A stretch of DNA of 64,000 nucleotides from Collimonas fungivorans Ter331. GTDB lineage: Bacteria > Pseudomonadota > Gammaproteobacteria > Burkholderiales > Burkholderiaceae_D. Below the pieces are notes generated by a model that was not told the DNA's origin, made no database searches, and saw nothing but the letters and a program-made list of their open reading frames with translations. The position numbers and the translations under genes were made by a program. Positions 7,263 to 15,834 of the stretch are shown here, piece by piece. Location: contig NC_015856.1 of assembly GCF_000221045.1 (NCBI RefSeq), positions 1,178,001 to 1,242,000 of the forward strand. Direction: 5' to 3'. The first letter of the stretch is position 1; each line of letters starts with the position of its first letter.

Positions 7263-10196
7263 ATGAGCGACAAAGAATTACGGTTACAGGTGGTGTTTGC
7301 GGCATTGGACAAGCTCACCGCGCCCATGAAGAAAATTGTCAATGAATCGACGGTGTTGGGCAAAGCCATCAAGGCGACCGATGCCCGGCTCCAGGAGCTG
7401 CACGCGCAACAAAAGAAGGTCGGCCAGTTCCAGGATCTGAAAAGCGGCTTAAAAGCGACAGGCCTGGAGTTACGTAACGCGCAGCAGAACGCTAAGGCGA
7501 TAGGTAGCCAATTGGCGTCCCTGTGCGCGCAGGCAACGCCTGCGGCCGACGCCATCAAAAAACTAGGGGTGGAACAGCGCAAAGCCGACGCCGTAGTGAA
7601 AAAGCTCAGTGATACCTATCGCGCGAATCTGGAACGAAACCGAGAAATGCGGGCGTCGCTCCTGGAGAGCGGTATCAGCACGAAACGACTCGGTGAGGCG
7701 CAAGCCTGGCTGAAAGGCACCATTGCGCTAACCAACGTCGAATTGTCGAGCCAGCAAAAGCGTCTGGCCGGACTCGGTGCGCAACAGCAGGCATATCAGC
7801 AGCGCGTCACCAAAGCACAGGACCACGCCGGCAAAGCACGCAATGTTGCCGGACATTTGGCGACTGCTGGCATCGGTGCCACGGTGGCCGGCGGCGTCAT
7901 TGGTGCGCCTATCGTCAAGGGCGTCCAGGAAGCCAAGCACTATCAAACCGAGACCGCGCGAGTGCGCGCCCTGGGGCTCGGTGACAAGGCATCCGGCGAG
8001 GCGATTCAGTTTGCCCGCGACATGAAGACCTTCGGCACCAGCCAAAACGAGAATTTGGAGCTCATGCGTGACGGCATGACGATCTTTGCCGATGTACACC
8101 ATGCGGAAATGTCTGCCCCGATCCTGGCAAAAATGAAATTTGCCAATCGCGCCATGTTTGGCCAGGAAGGCGGTGCCGAGAACGATCGTATGTTCATGGA
8201 TCTATTGAAGGTCGTGGAAATGCGTGGTGGGGCCAGCAATGAAGCCAGCATGCGCAGTGAAGCGAACTACGTGCAGCAAGTCATTACCGCAACGGGCGGC
8301 CGCGTTGCACCGGAACATTGGAAGCAATTCATCCAGCGTGGCGGCGTCGCTGCGAAGGTGCTGGACGATAAGGCGTTCTATTATCAGCAGGAGCCTTTGA
8401 TACAAGAGATGGGCGGGGCAACTGCCGGCGTCGGCTTGCAAAGCGCCTACCAGAATCTGTACCAGGGCAAGACCACAGCGCGCGCAGGAAAGTTCGCCGA
8501 AAGCCTCGGGCTGCTTGATCCATCTAAAGTGATGTACAACAAAATCGGCGACCTAAAAGGCTTTATGCCTGGCGCGCTCAAGAGTGGCGACCAATTCACG
8601 TCGAACCCATTGGAATGGCTGGAAAAGACACTGTTGCCGGCGCTGGCGAAAAAGGGGATCACCAAGGAAAAAGAAGTCATCGATTCGTTGGGGACACTAT
8701 TTTCCAATCGCACCGCGGCTAACTACTATGCGCAGATGTACAAGCAACGCGATCAGATCCATAAGAACATCAAACTCAATACGGGTGCCGATAATGTCGA
8801 TAGCCTGGAAGCCAAGGCGCGCAACACTGCCGGCGGCCGGGAAATGGAAGCCGGAGCCAAGCTATCCGATCTAAAACTGGTCATGGGTGAAAAGATCCTC
8901 CCGCTGTACACGGACGCCCTGATTGTGGCGACCAAGGCGCTAAAGGGCTTGAGCGAGTTCATGGAGAGAAATCCGGCCATGGCCAAGGCGATGATCGTCG
9001 GCTTTAGCGTGATCGCCGGCCTGCTGGTGGTGCTTGGCCCGTTGATGCTGGGCATTGCCGCCTTGATTGGCCCCTACGCCATCCTGCATGTCATGTTCGC
9101 CAAGATGGGCGTTGCCGGCGGCGTGCTCATGCCAATCCTGCGCGGTATTGCCATTGGCTTTACGGCGCTCGGCAAGGCTGTATTTTTGGCCGGCCGGCTC
9201 ATGTTGACGAATCCCATCGTGCTCATCATCACTGCTATAGCTCTGGCCGCCTATCTTATCTACAAACATTGGGAGCCGATCAAGGCCTGGTTTTCTGCGT
9301 TGTGGTCCGGCATCACCACGATGGTGTCGGCGGCAGTACAGTCGATCACCGATTTTCTGATGAACTGGACGATTGTGGGCTTTGTCGCGGATCACTGGAA
9401 CGATATCAAAGCGATTACGGTGGCGATCTGGGCGCTGATTAAAGGTGGCATCAGCAACGCGGCCCAGGGCATTATGGATTTCTTGATGAGTTGGCCCGTT
9501 GTTGCTGTCATCGCCAGGCATTGGGACAGTATTAGTGCCGGCGCGGCCACCGCGTGGCAATGGATCAAGGACAGGGCGGTGGGGGCAGGCCAGGGTATCG
9601 CCGATTTTTTCATGAATTGGTCGCTCCTGGGCATCATCGTCAGGAACTGGGACAGCGTCACTACGTTTATGTCTGGCCTGGTGGGTAGATTTACGGCGCT
9701 CGGCGGCAACATGATGGACGGCTTAAGCACCGGCTTCATGGACGGCCTGCATAAGCTAAAGAATGCGGTGAACAGCGTCGGCGAGAGTGCGATTGGTTGG
9801 TTTAAAGAAAAGCTCGGCATCCATAGCCCCAGCCGCGCTTTCGCGGAGCTAGGCGACTATACGATGCAGGGGCTGGCTATCGGACTTCAGCGCAGCGAGG
9901 ATGGCCCGGTTGGGCAGGTTGGTAGCCTTGCCAAGCGGTTAACGCAGCTTGGCGCTGGCATCGCCATCGGTGCGGCGACAATGCCGGCCATGGCCTTTGA
10001 TACGCGTCCACCAATTGCGCCGCGTGCCGCCGGCAGCAGTGCGGCTGTCCAGGGCGACACCATCCAGATCATCATCCAGCCGGCCGCCGGTATGGATGCC
10101 CAGGCCATCGCCCGCGCCGTCGCGCAGGAACTAGATAAACGCGACCGGCAAAAGGCGGCACGCCGCCGCTCCGGTCTGTCTGACTATCACGAATAA
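7263..10196 (+). CDS. T: tail tape measure protein gpT
   Basis: 977 aa (P2 T 815); its length sets tail length. The N-terminus is charged and helical (to ~residue 190), then comes the conserved GxxGATVAGGVIGAPIVKGV block. Hydrophobic stretches lie near residues 572-606 and 651-667. Residues 669-710, 711-752 and 753-794 are three exactly 42-residue repeats of the form HWxxI...DFLMNW...VA. GIHSPSRAFAELGDYTMQGL near residue 857 is the conserved tape-measure C-terminal motif. It directly follows the E/E' chaperone genes. Confidence 0.92.
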   Translation: MSDKELRLQVVFAALDKLTAPMKKIVNESTVLGKAIKATDARLQELHAQQKKVGQFQDLKSGLKATGLELRNAQQNAKAIGSQLASLCAQATPAADAIKKLGVEQRKADAVVKKLSDTYRANLERNREMRASLLESGISTKRLGEAQAWLKGTIALTNVELSSQQKRLAGLGAQQQAYQQRVTKAQDHAGKARNVAGHLATAGIGATVAGGVIGAPIVKGVQEAKHYQTETARVRALGLGDKASGEAIQFARDMKTFGTSQNENLELMRDGMTIFADVHHAEMSAPILAKMKFANRAMFGQEGGAENDRMFMDLLKVVEMRGGASNEASMRSEANYVQQVITATGGRVAPEHWKQFIQRGGVAAKVLDDKAFYYQQEPLIQEMGGATAGVGLQSAYQNLYQGKTTARAGKFAESLGLLDPSKVMYNKIGDLKGFMPGALKSGDQFTSNPLEWLEKTLLPALAKKGITKEKEVIDSLGTLFSNRTAANYYAQMYKQRDQIHKNIKLNTGADNVDSLEAKARNTAGGREMEAGAKLSDLKLVMGEKILPLYTDALIVATKALKGLSEFMERNPAMAKAMIVGFSVIAGLLVVLGPLMLGIAALIGPYAILHVMFAKMGVAGGVLMPILRGIAIGFTALGKAVFLAGRLMLTNPIVLIITAIALAAYLIYKHWEPIKAWFSALWSGITTMVSAAVQSITDFLMNWTIVGFVADHWNDIKAITVAIWALIKGGISNAAQGIMDFLMSWPVVAVIARHWDSISAGAATAWQWIKDRAVGAGQGIADFFMNWSLLGIIVRNWDSVTTFMSGLVGRFTALGGNMMDGLSTGFMDGLHKLKNAVNSVGESAIGWFKEKLGIHSPSRAFAELGDYTMQGLAIGLQRSEDGPVGQVGSLAKRLTQLGAGIAIGAATMPAMAFDTRPPIAPRAAGSSAAVQGDTIQIIIQPAAGMDAQAIARAVAQELDKRDRQKAARRRSGLSDYHE

Positions 10197-10207
10197 GGAA
10201 TACTGAA

Positions 10208-10765
10208 ATGATGATGGCCTTGGGAATGTTCGTCTTTAGCCTGCCCACACTGGCGTACCAGGATCTACAGCGTCAGACCGAATGGAAGCATCCGAGCTCG
10301 GCGCGCGTCGGTACTCGTGATGCCCACCAGTACACGGGCAAGGGCGACGACACAATTACGCTGACGGGGTGGATTGCGCCGGAGTTGACCGGCAGTCTCT
10401 ATTCATTGGATGCGCTGCGCTTGATGGCCGACACGGGCAAGTCGTGGATTCTAATTCAAGGCACCGGCCGGATCTATGGATCGTTTGTGATCACCAGTAT
10501 GACCGAGGGGCGCACGGTGCTGGCAAAGAACGGGGACGCCGGGCGCGTCGATTTTGCGGTGACGTTGAAACGTACCGATGAATCCGTGCTGACTATGGCC
10601 AGCGGACTCATGGGCATGGCAGGCGGCCTCATGGGAAAGTTAGGTGACATCGGAAGCATCAAGAGCATGCTCAGTCTGGATGCCATTGGTAAGAGCCTGA
10701 AAGATACTGTTACCAGCCAATTAACGGTAGGTAATATCGTTAAAGTCGTCAAAGGGAAATTTTAA
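10208..10765 (+). CDS. U: tail protein gpU
   Basis: 185 aa; starts at the first of three consecutive ATG/ATG/ATG-type codons after AAGGAA. MFVFSLPTLAYQDLQRQTEW and the following HPSSARVG are characteristic of P2 gpU, the tail-tip completion protein. The C-terminal tail, rich in Gly/Met (ASGLMGMAGGLMGKLGDIGS), is longer than in P2. Its stop overlaps the gpD start (TAATG). Confidence 0.9.
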   Translation: MMMALGMFVFSLPTLAYQDLQRQTEWKHPSSARVGTRDAHQYTGKGDDTITLTGWIAPELTGSLYSLDALRLMADTGKSWILIQGTGRIYGSFVITSMTEGRTVLAKNGDAGRVDFAVTLKRTDESVLTMASGLMGMAGGLMGKLGDIGSIKSMLSLDAIGKSLKDTVTSQLTVGNIVKVVKGKF

Positions 10766-12054
10766 TGACCTACCCGACACCGGCTTTTAAAATTACTCTG
10801 GATGACCAGGATATTACCGCCAAGTTTGCGCCGCGCCTGGTCAGTTTGTCGCTGAGTGAATGTCGCGGCGAAGAAAGCGACCAGCTCGATATCACTTTGA
10901 CCGACGCTGACGGGAAACTGGCAATTCCCCGGCGTGGCGCGCGGATCAATGTTCAAATCGGCTGGACCGATTCGGGCCTGGTCGATAAGGGGATTTTCAC
11001 GGTTGATGAGGTCGAACATAGCGGCGTACCGGATCTGCTGACTCTACGTGCGCGTACGGCCAACCTGATTGATACTTTCCGGCAGATAAACGAGTACAGC
11101 TTTAGCAATACTACGGTCGGCGGCATCATCGAGGCGATCGCCTTCCGCCAGCAGTTACAGGCGGGCGTATCTGAGGCGTTGCGTAACATCCAGGTCAAGC
11201 ACATGGACCAGACCCGCGAAAGCGACGCGGCATTCCTGCGGCGGCTCGGGAAGAGATACGATGCGGCCGCCACGGTCAAGAATGACATGTTGATTTTCAT
11301 GCCGGCCGGCCGCAGCAAGACCCCGTCAGGCAAGGATCTGCCGACGATACAGATCACGCGCCGACTAGGTGACAGCCATCGCTTCCACACCGCCGAGCGG
11401 GATAGCTATACTGGCGTGCGCGCGTTTTGGCATGACGTGAATCACGGCGGCTTACGCCGCAGTGTGGTCGCAGGCATACCTGGTAACACCAAGCGCCTAC
11501 GAACAACCTATACCACCGAGTTCGATGCGCGCACCGTAGCTGTCGCCGAATGGCAGCGGATCCAGCGCGGCCAGGCCACATTCGAAATGTCGCTTGCCCT
11601 GGGCAACCCGGCCTTGATACCACAGTCGCCAGTCAACGTCTCAGGCTTCAAGGCAGAAATCGATAGCATGGACTGGCTTGCAGCCAAGGTTACACACAAT
11701 ATTAGTGACGGCGGCTTTACGTCACGTATCGAACTGGAAACGCGCGCAGAGGAAGTGGAAATTGAACGCGAGGATGAAGTAGATCGGGATCCGGGAATAA
11801 CGGGGGTGATTGCCAAGTGGCGCGACCTGGTCACTAAAAAGTCGGGCCAGGAACTGGAGCCAACAACCGGGGCGCGCAAACACAAGAAGTCACTGGCGGG
11901 AGCTAACGCCAATCCCAAGACCTTGCCGCGCATTTATGCCAGTCGCCAAACGGCACAACACGCGGCAAAGAGTGAGTGGGCAAAAATAACCGAGCGTCGC
12001 AACGTTATTAAGGAAAACAACGCAGACGATAAGTTGGATAGTTCAGTCGTATAG
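10765..12054 (+). CDS. D: baseplate hub / late control protein gpD
   Basis: 429 aa (P2 D 387). Phage late control D family, structurally the gp27-like hub that carries the gpV spike. Recognisable blocks are GARINVQIGW, FTVDEVEHSGVPDLLTLRA and VKHMDQTRESDAAFLRRLGKRYDA. The extra C-terminal ~60 residues are highly charged. It is the last gene of the rightward tail operon and converges on the leftward accessory genes; no clear terminator is seen in the 57-bp gap. Confidence 0.9.
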   Translation: MTYPTPAFKITLDDQDITAKFAPRLVSLSLSECRGEESDQLDITLTDADGKLAIPRRGARINVQIGWTDSGLVDKGIFTVDEVEHSGVPDLLTLRARTANLIDTFRQINEYSFSNTTVGGIIEAIAFRQQLQAGVSEALRNIQVKHMDQTRESDAAFLRRLGKRYDAAATVKNDMLIFMPAGRSKTPSGKDLPTIQITRRLGDSHRFHTAERDSYTGVRAFWHDVNHGGLRRSVVAGIPGNTKRLRTTYTTEFDARTVAVAEWQRIQRGQATFEMSLALGNPALIPQSPVNVSGFKAEIDSMDWLAAKVTHNISDGGFTSRIELETRAEEVEIEREDEVDRDPGITGVIAKWRDLVTKKSGQELEPTTGARKHKKSLAGANANPKTLPRIYASRQTAQHAAKSEWAKITERRNVIKENNADDKLDSSVV

Positions 12055-12111
12055 GTGGCGACTACACGTCATAGTTGTTTCTTCTAACTGATCTATGTCA
12101 CATGTACGAAA

Positions 12112-13386
12112 TTATGCTGCAGTTGACCATGAGAACAACCCACTGAAATCATCAGACCATAGAGAGCTATCCTTTTTCGGGAAGTAGTATGCCAATCCGT
12201 TCGTTTTAACCACTCCTGGCTCGGCCTGAAGCAATTGATTTTCGCTGAGAAAACCGACGCCGACTACATGGTCACGATTGGCTCCGTTCAAAAATTCACT
12301 GACGCGAATATTTAACGCCGTCGCATACTGTGACTTGTCGTTATCTTGATTTGCAAGTGAACGAAGTTGATCAGAACTTATTCCTTGTAATCCAGTTAGG
12401 AACATTCCGCCTCTGCTTTTGGAAAATTGTCGCTTTGCCGAATCGCTCAATGTGTCGAATACTGCTTTTAAGAACGTGTCGTCGGCCGCGCTTTCAACAA
12501 CTATTGCAAGTGCGCCGCCAGCTTCGGTCCCGATTAATATGGCTTGACGATTTGTCGTCTCGGTTATTTCATCTATGATCGTTCTTAAATTTTTTGGAAG
12601 GGATGCCGAATTGGAACCCTTCAATACATTCGTGTCAAATTCATTAATTTTGATGCTCGAACCGTCTTGAAAAATCGCACTTTTTTTTAGAAAAATGTGC
12701 TCACCAACTTTTTTAGCCAGCCCCATTCGATCGCTATATTTGGTCGGCAGTCTTCTTGGTACGGTTAGTACAACCGAAAGTCCAATAGAAAGGCTGCTTT
12801 TGACGCTTTCGAGATGAGGCATTACCAGATGGTAGAAATCAAGCGCTTCTCGCTTATGAATCTTTCTTCCTTTATCTTCCGATATAGATTTGCACTCGAC
12901 CTCTAATCCATGCGGACCGAGGCCGTTAACAAGCAGATCAAAGGTGCCTATATTTGTCATTTCCGGCCACGCTATCGACAGCCCTCGATTCACGAAGTGT
13001 GTAGCCGCGCTGAGCTCCAAACGCAAGCCACGCATGTCGTCAGGATTCCTGAACGCTCCGTGAATTCGACGCTTGAATTGCTCTGCGAGATTAGTTGGTG
13101 ATGCCTTAATGATGCCCATCGCTTGGGCGGCAAAGCTCGCGGCTGGATAGATGGCATGATTGTTCATCTTCCATGGACCAGAATTATCGCCTACTAATTC
13201 TCGAATGCTTTCAAGTTGGAAAGCTATAGAGTTTTCTCGATTAATGTGGTCGTTGAGTAATTCATTTCCTTTTATATCTTGTTGGAGTTGTATTACTCGG
13301 CTTTTCCAATGTTTGTCACCAACGAAGTTGGAGAACTCCTCATAAATTTCTGGGATCTGTCCGGTCTGTATTTCGGTCAAAATCAT
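12112..13386 (-). CDS. putative PD-(D/E)XK-type nuclease, prophage cargo
   Basis: 424 aa; no close family recognised. Residues 120-170 carry a plausible PD-(D/E)XK core: helix with E124 (LRLELSAATHFVNRG), then D150 (NIGTFDLLVNG) and E164-x-K166 (GLEVECKSISED). The spacing fits restriction-type and DNA-repair nucleases. The rest has no obvious helicase or transmembrane segment. Base composition is visibly AT-richer than the tail genes, and the gene runs against them, so it looks like cargo. It starts 10 bp after the preceding unknown gene. A role in phage defence is inference; degenerate nuclease or host-takeover roles are also possible. Confidence 0.6.
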   Translation of the reverse strand: MILTEIQTGQIPEIYEEFSNFVGDKHWKSRVIQLQQDIKGNELLNDHINRENSIAFQLESIRELVGDNSGPWKMNNHAIYPAASFAAQAMGIIKASPTNLAEQFKRRIHGAFRNPDDMRGLRLELSAATHFVNRGLSIAWPEMTNIGTFDLLVNGLGPHGLEVECKSISEDKGRKIHKREALDFYHLVMPHLESVKSSLSIGLSVVLTVPRRLPTKYSDRMGLAKKVGEHIFLKKSAIFQDGSSIKINEFDTNVLKGSNSASLPKNLRTIIDEITETTNRQAILIGTEAGGALAIVVESAADDTFLKAVFDTLSDSAKRQFSKSRGGMFLTGLQGISSDQLRSLANQDNDKSQYATALNIRVSEFLNGANRDHVVGVGFLSENQLLQAEPGVVKTNGLAYYFPKKDSSLWSDDFSGLFSWSTAA

Positions 13387-13396
13387 GGAATTTCAT

Positions 13397-13930
13397 TCAT
13401 TTGGTGTTTGTCGAAGAGGCTATTTGTTTGGCATACAGCGCACGTAGAAAATTGATTTCTGCTTTACGATGTTGCCACCCCACCAGAGTGCCGCAGGGGA
13501 ACAGCTCGTCCTTTGAATCAATCGCTATGAAATCGGGAAATGTAGAATTAGGCCTGTGCTTGTTTTCGTCATTGGTCATAATGACGGTTTCGTCGCGTTC
13601 AAGGAAGAATGCAAAGAATTCTTCCAAGGGCATTGGCTCAGTACAGTCGAAATAAAGTACCGAGGCTGTGCTAGCGCGATCCTGCTTATGCCCTCTCTGT
13701 AGTTGACGCGGAGGACGCTTAAAATCGTGGTCGGAAAATACTTGTAGCGCAGCCGGCGTTATGCCGATGACGCGCCATGACCAAGGGCGCGCACCCATCA
13801 ACCCAGTAAGCATTCGTGTCGCGTCTGCCTTAGTAAATGCGTGCTGACACGCCTTGAATGCTTTGAATTGTGCAACGTAGATCGAGTGAAGTGCGGCACG
13901 CAGTTCTTTATCGGTGTGAATGGCATGCAT
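13397..13930 (-). CDS. unknown 178-aa prophage protein
   Basis: Start chosen at MHAIHTDKELRAALHSIY because a G-rich ribosome site (AGGGGG) precedes it and the residues upstream in the open frame (to 14152) overlap the real small membrane gene. No family recognised. Notable stretches are PWSWRVIGITPAALQVFSDHDF, KLQRGHKQDR-like RQLQRGHKQDRAST, PLEEFFAFFLERDETVIMT and ELFPCGTLVGWQHRKAEINF. The His/Arg/Asp-rich middle could be an active site, but nothing proves it. It lies between the membrane protein and the nuclease-like gene, probably in one leftward transcript with them. Confidence 0.6.
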   Translation of the reverse strand: MHAIHTDKELRAALHSIYVAQFKAFKACQHAFTKADATRMLTGLMGARPWSWRVIGITPAALQVFSDHDFKRPPRQLQRGHKQDRASTASVLYFDCTEPMPLEEFFAFFLERDETVIMTNDENKHRPNSTFPDFIAIDSKDELFPCGTLVGWQHRKAEINFLRALYAKQIASSTNTK

Positions 13931-13955
13931 ATCAACCCCCTTTTCCGAATGTGGT

Positions 13956-14288
13956 TTAGTGGAGACGTTTCCATCCAATTTCATGCCAGTACGATGGCGC
14001 TTCACTGCTTGCATGAATGCACTCAAAAATCTCTCCAGAAACCATTCTCGTCGCGCTGCCAACTGAGTAATGTTTGCCGTCCAAGTAGCAATAGTTAGGT
14101 ATCGTTGATGATACCGCGCTCGCATTCGGAATTTGATACAACGACCATCCACAGATAGTCGTCATAGCAATTAGTGCGACGGATAGCTGCTTGTGGAGTT
14201 GAGGTTTTTGATGCACATCACCTATCACAACCTGCGCGATATCACCTTGAAACGCTATGGCTGTCTTTGATCGCCATCTGGCAATCAC
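13956..14288 (-). CDS. small single-pass membrane protein, DUF1496-like C-terminus
   Basis: 110 aa from a GTG start that overlaps the regulator stop (GTGA), so the two are translationally coupled. N-terminus contains GDIAQVVIGDVHQKPQL; residues 34-51 form one hydrophobic segment; the outer part holds a motif YCYLDGKHYSVGSATRM...FECIHA that resembles small Cys-containing periplasmic DUF1496-like domains (CxYxGxxYSxG...C). The N-terminal QVVIGD echoes QVVAGD at the C-terminus of the upstream regulator. Function unknown. Confidence 0.6.
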   Translation of the reverse strand: MIARWRSKTAIAFQGDIAQVVIGDVHQKPQLHKQLSVALIAMTTICGWSLYQIPNASAVSSTIPNYCYLDGKHYSVGSATRMVSGEIFECIHASSEAPSYWHEIGWKRLH

Positions 14289-14731
14289 TCCGGTAATGTT
14301 TTTTTCTTTTTCTTCGGGCCAGAGCCTATCGTCAGCCCGCCATGGATCGTTTGATCTCCCGCGACGACTTGTTCGACCTTACCGGCAAATTTCAAGTTAG
14401 GCGCGGCTTTCATAGGTGTGCCGACAACTTCAAGCATACCGAGCATATTTGCCTTTCCTCGGATATCCAGTCCGCGATAGCCCGCTATTAGCTCTTTTTC
14501 GTCTGCGGCCAACGTTGAAGTCGAGCGCTCACCGGACAAGATGTACAGAACATCTCCACCGATAGCCAAAAGCTTTGCGAGTACATCGCCACCTGGCACG
14601 GCTTGCCCGCGTTCATATTTGCTCCACATATTCTGGCTAATGCCGATATGTACGGTCATTTCTTGCTGTGTAAAACCAAGTCGGTCGCGCTCTTCACGCA
14701 GGCGCACTCCAAAATTATTATTAAAGTTCAT
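14285..14731 (-). CDS. XRE-family repressor-like regulator
   Basis: 148 aa. Residues 8-66 are an HTH_XRE domain (GVRLREERDRLGFTQQEMTVH, then SKYERGQAVPGGDVL). There is no peptidase domain, so it is not a LexA/CI self-cleaving type. Residues 119-136 carry VEQVVAGDQTIHGGLTIG, followed by a PKKKKK tail. Divergent from the early genes across a palindromic operator, the position of a lysogeny repressor. It starts the leftward cargo transcript. No strong ribosome site is visible before ATG 14731. Confidence 0.75.
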   Translation of the reverse strand: MNFNNNFGVRLREERDRLGFTQQEMTVHIGISQNMWSKYERGQAVPGGDVLAKLLAIGGDVLYILSGERSTSTLAADEKELIAGYRGLDIRGKANMLGMLEVVGTPMKAAPNLKFAGKVEQVVAGDQTIHGGLTIGSGPKKKKKTLPE

Positions 14732-14739
14732 AAAAACCG

Positions 14740-14767
14740 TTCACATGTAACACTATAGTGTTATACA
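14740..14767 (+). promoter_or_regulatory. divergent control region: palindromic operator and early promoter
   Basis: AACACTATAGTGTT (14749-14762) is a perfect 14-bp palindrome between the XRE gene and the rightward early genes. It sits inside a possible rightward promoter: TTCACA (14740-14745), 16-bp spacer, TATACA (14762-14767). Repressor binding there would block early transcription. Promoter strength and binding are inferred from sequence only. Confidence 0.6.
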
Positions 14768-14803
14768 ATTGCGCCATCCCTAGCGATTACGAATCATATC
14801 ATC

Positions 14804-15031
14804 ATGACAAAGAAGCCCCCAGCTCGACGCTCTCCTAAATACATTTTGGAAAAGCCCATAGGCATTCGGTTAAAGCCGGATGAAAAGATTCTCGTTGAAA
14901 TCTATGCCTCCCATGAATATCTGTCCCGTGCCGCATTCCTTCGTCGCATTGTTTTGCTCGGTGTGGAGCAGTACGAACAAAAACGTACCGATAACCCGTC
15001 AACAAAAAGGACACCGTTATGCACAAAATAA
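14804..15031 (+). CDS. small ribbon-helix-helix-like DNA-binding protein
   Basis: 75 aa, first gene of the rightward early block. Basic N-terminus (MTKKPPARRSPKYILEKP) followed by IGIRLKPDEKILVEIYASHE and SRAAFLRRIVLLGVEQYE, which looks like a beta-strand then two helices of an RHH fold (Arc/MetJ type). The position, facing the repressor across the operator, suggests a Cro-like role. Family assignment is moderate. Confidence 0.55.
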   Translation: MTKKPPARRSPKYILEKPIGIRLKPDEKILVEIYASHEYLSRAAFLRRIVLLGVEQYEQKRTDNPSTKRTPLCTK

Positions 15032-15084
15032 AGTTTATCTCTACCTGCACCCATCAGCACGCAGTTGTTAGTGGGTGGCAATGA
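15019..15084 (+). CDS. possible 21-aa leader peptide upstream of cII-like gene
   Basis: An ATG at 15019 opens MHKIKFISTCTHQHAVVSGW, ending at TGA 15082-15084, which overlaps the ATG at 15081 of the next gene (ATGA). It overlaps the last codons of the preceding gene. Such tight packing fits translational coupling, but the peptide is short, and there is no homology evidence. Confidence 0.3.
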   Translation: MHKIKFISTCTHQHAVVSGWQ

Positions 15085-15365
15085 TGAAGCGACCAATGCA
15101 AATTGAACAGGCCTTGCGCAGCGCTCTCACCGGCCCGGGTCGGCAGGATGTGCAGCACAAAGTGGGGTGGGACGATTCCCAGGTCAGCCGTTTCCTTAAT
15201 GGTGGCCAGGGCATCGTCATTGACAAAATCGACTCACTGGTTGCCGCTGTTGGATTCGTGATGGTGACCTGCAAATATCTTGATGCCGTATCGACTTTGG
15301 GCGAGGTTGGCATGCATTGCGAGTGCGCTCGGCAAGGTCAGGGCGAATGCTCACGCCGGGTATAG
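15081..15365 (+). CDS. phage CII-like transcriptional activator
   Basis: 94 aa from ATG 15081 (a GTG at 15075 would add two residues). IEQALRSALTGPGRQDVQHKV, GWDDSQVSRFLNGGQGI and DKIDSLVAAVGFV closely follow the lambdoid CII HTH family, with the helix pair DSQVSRFLNG recognising DNA. The C-terminus CECARQGQGECSRRV is a Cys-containing tail seen in beta- and gammaproteobacterial CII-like proteins. Probably regulates the lysogeny/lysis choice or early genes. Confidence 0.8.
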   Translation: MMKRPMQIEQALRSALTGPGRQDVQHKVGWDDSQVSRFLNGGQGIVIDKIDSLVAAVGFVMVTCKYLDAVSTLGEVGMHCECARQGQGECSRRV

Positions 15366-15440
15366 CTGGCAAGCGAGTTGTAGTTTGTTTCAAACCGGCG
15401 TCAGGGGCCGATTGGTGTTTCAGGTAGAGAGATTGTAGAC

Positions 15441-15701
15441 ATGAGAAATATTGGACTGTGCTGTCCCTTTTGTTCCACGCCGCCACGCGCCGTTAAAAGC
15501 CGTGTGCTTTCGTCGTTGATGAAAGAGATCACCTATCAATGCAAAAACCCCGAATGTGGTTATTCCTTCATCGCCAGTTTGGAAATATCACGGACGCTGT
15601 CGGTGTCTTCTATTGCCAAGCCTGAGATCAGGGTCCCACTGTCTCGGCACATTAATTGGTCTGCCATAAATCAGCTGACCTTGAATCTGACAACAGCTTG
15701 A
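15441..15701 (+). CDS. ogr: Ogr/Delta-type zinc-finger late transcription activator
   Basis: 86 aa. Cysteines at 8, 11, 34 and 39 give the C-X2-C-X22-C-X4-C pattern of Ogr/Delta proteins (CPFC...CKNPECGYSF). In P2 and P4 these bind zinc and RNA polymerase alpha to activate the late promoters for capsid and tail genes, so this gene should switch on the tail operon at 1-12054. It lies in the early block rather than beside gpD, as in P2. I could not find a clear TGT-N12-ACA late promoter in the window. Confidence 0.85.
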   Translation: MRNIGLCCPFCSTPPRAVKSRVLSSLMKEITYQCKNPECGYSFIASLEISRTLSVSSIAKPEIRVPLSRHINWSAINQLTLNLTTA

Positions 15702-15834
15702 GGTCCACCAATGAACCACCAACGCATCCTGGCCCCACCGTAATCACGGTCTAAGCCGTTCCCTCCCACGTTGTCTTTTGTCATGCCTGCTATCAGGCGT
15801 GCTGGTTTCGCACATTCAAAAATAAGGAAATCAC

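Noticed and set aside
13931-14152. N-terminal extension of the 178-aa protein to 14152
   Set aside because: It overlaps the small membrane protein gene in another frame, has no ribosome site and no sensible domain; the internal ATG at 13930 has a G-rich site.
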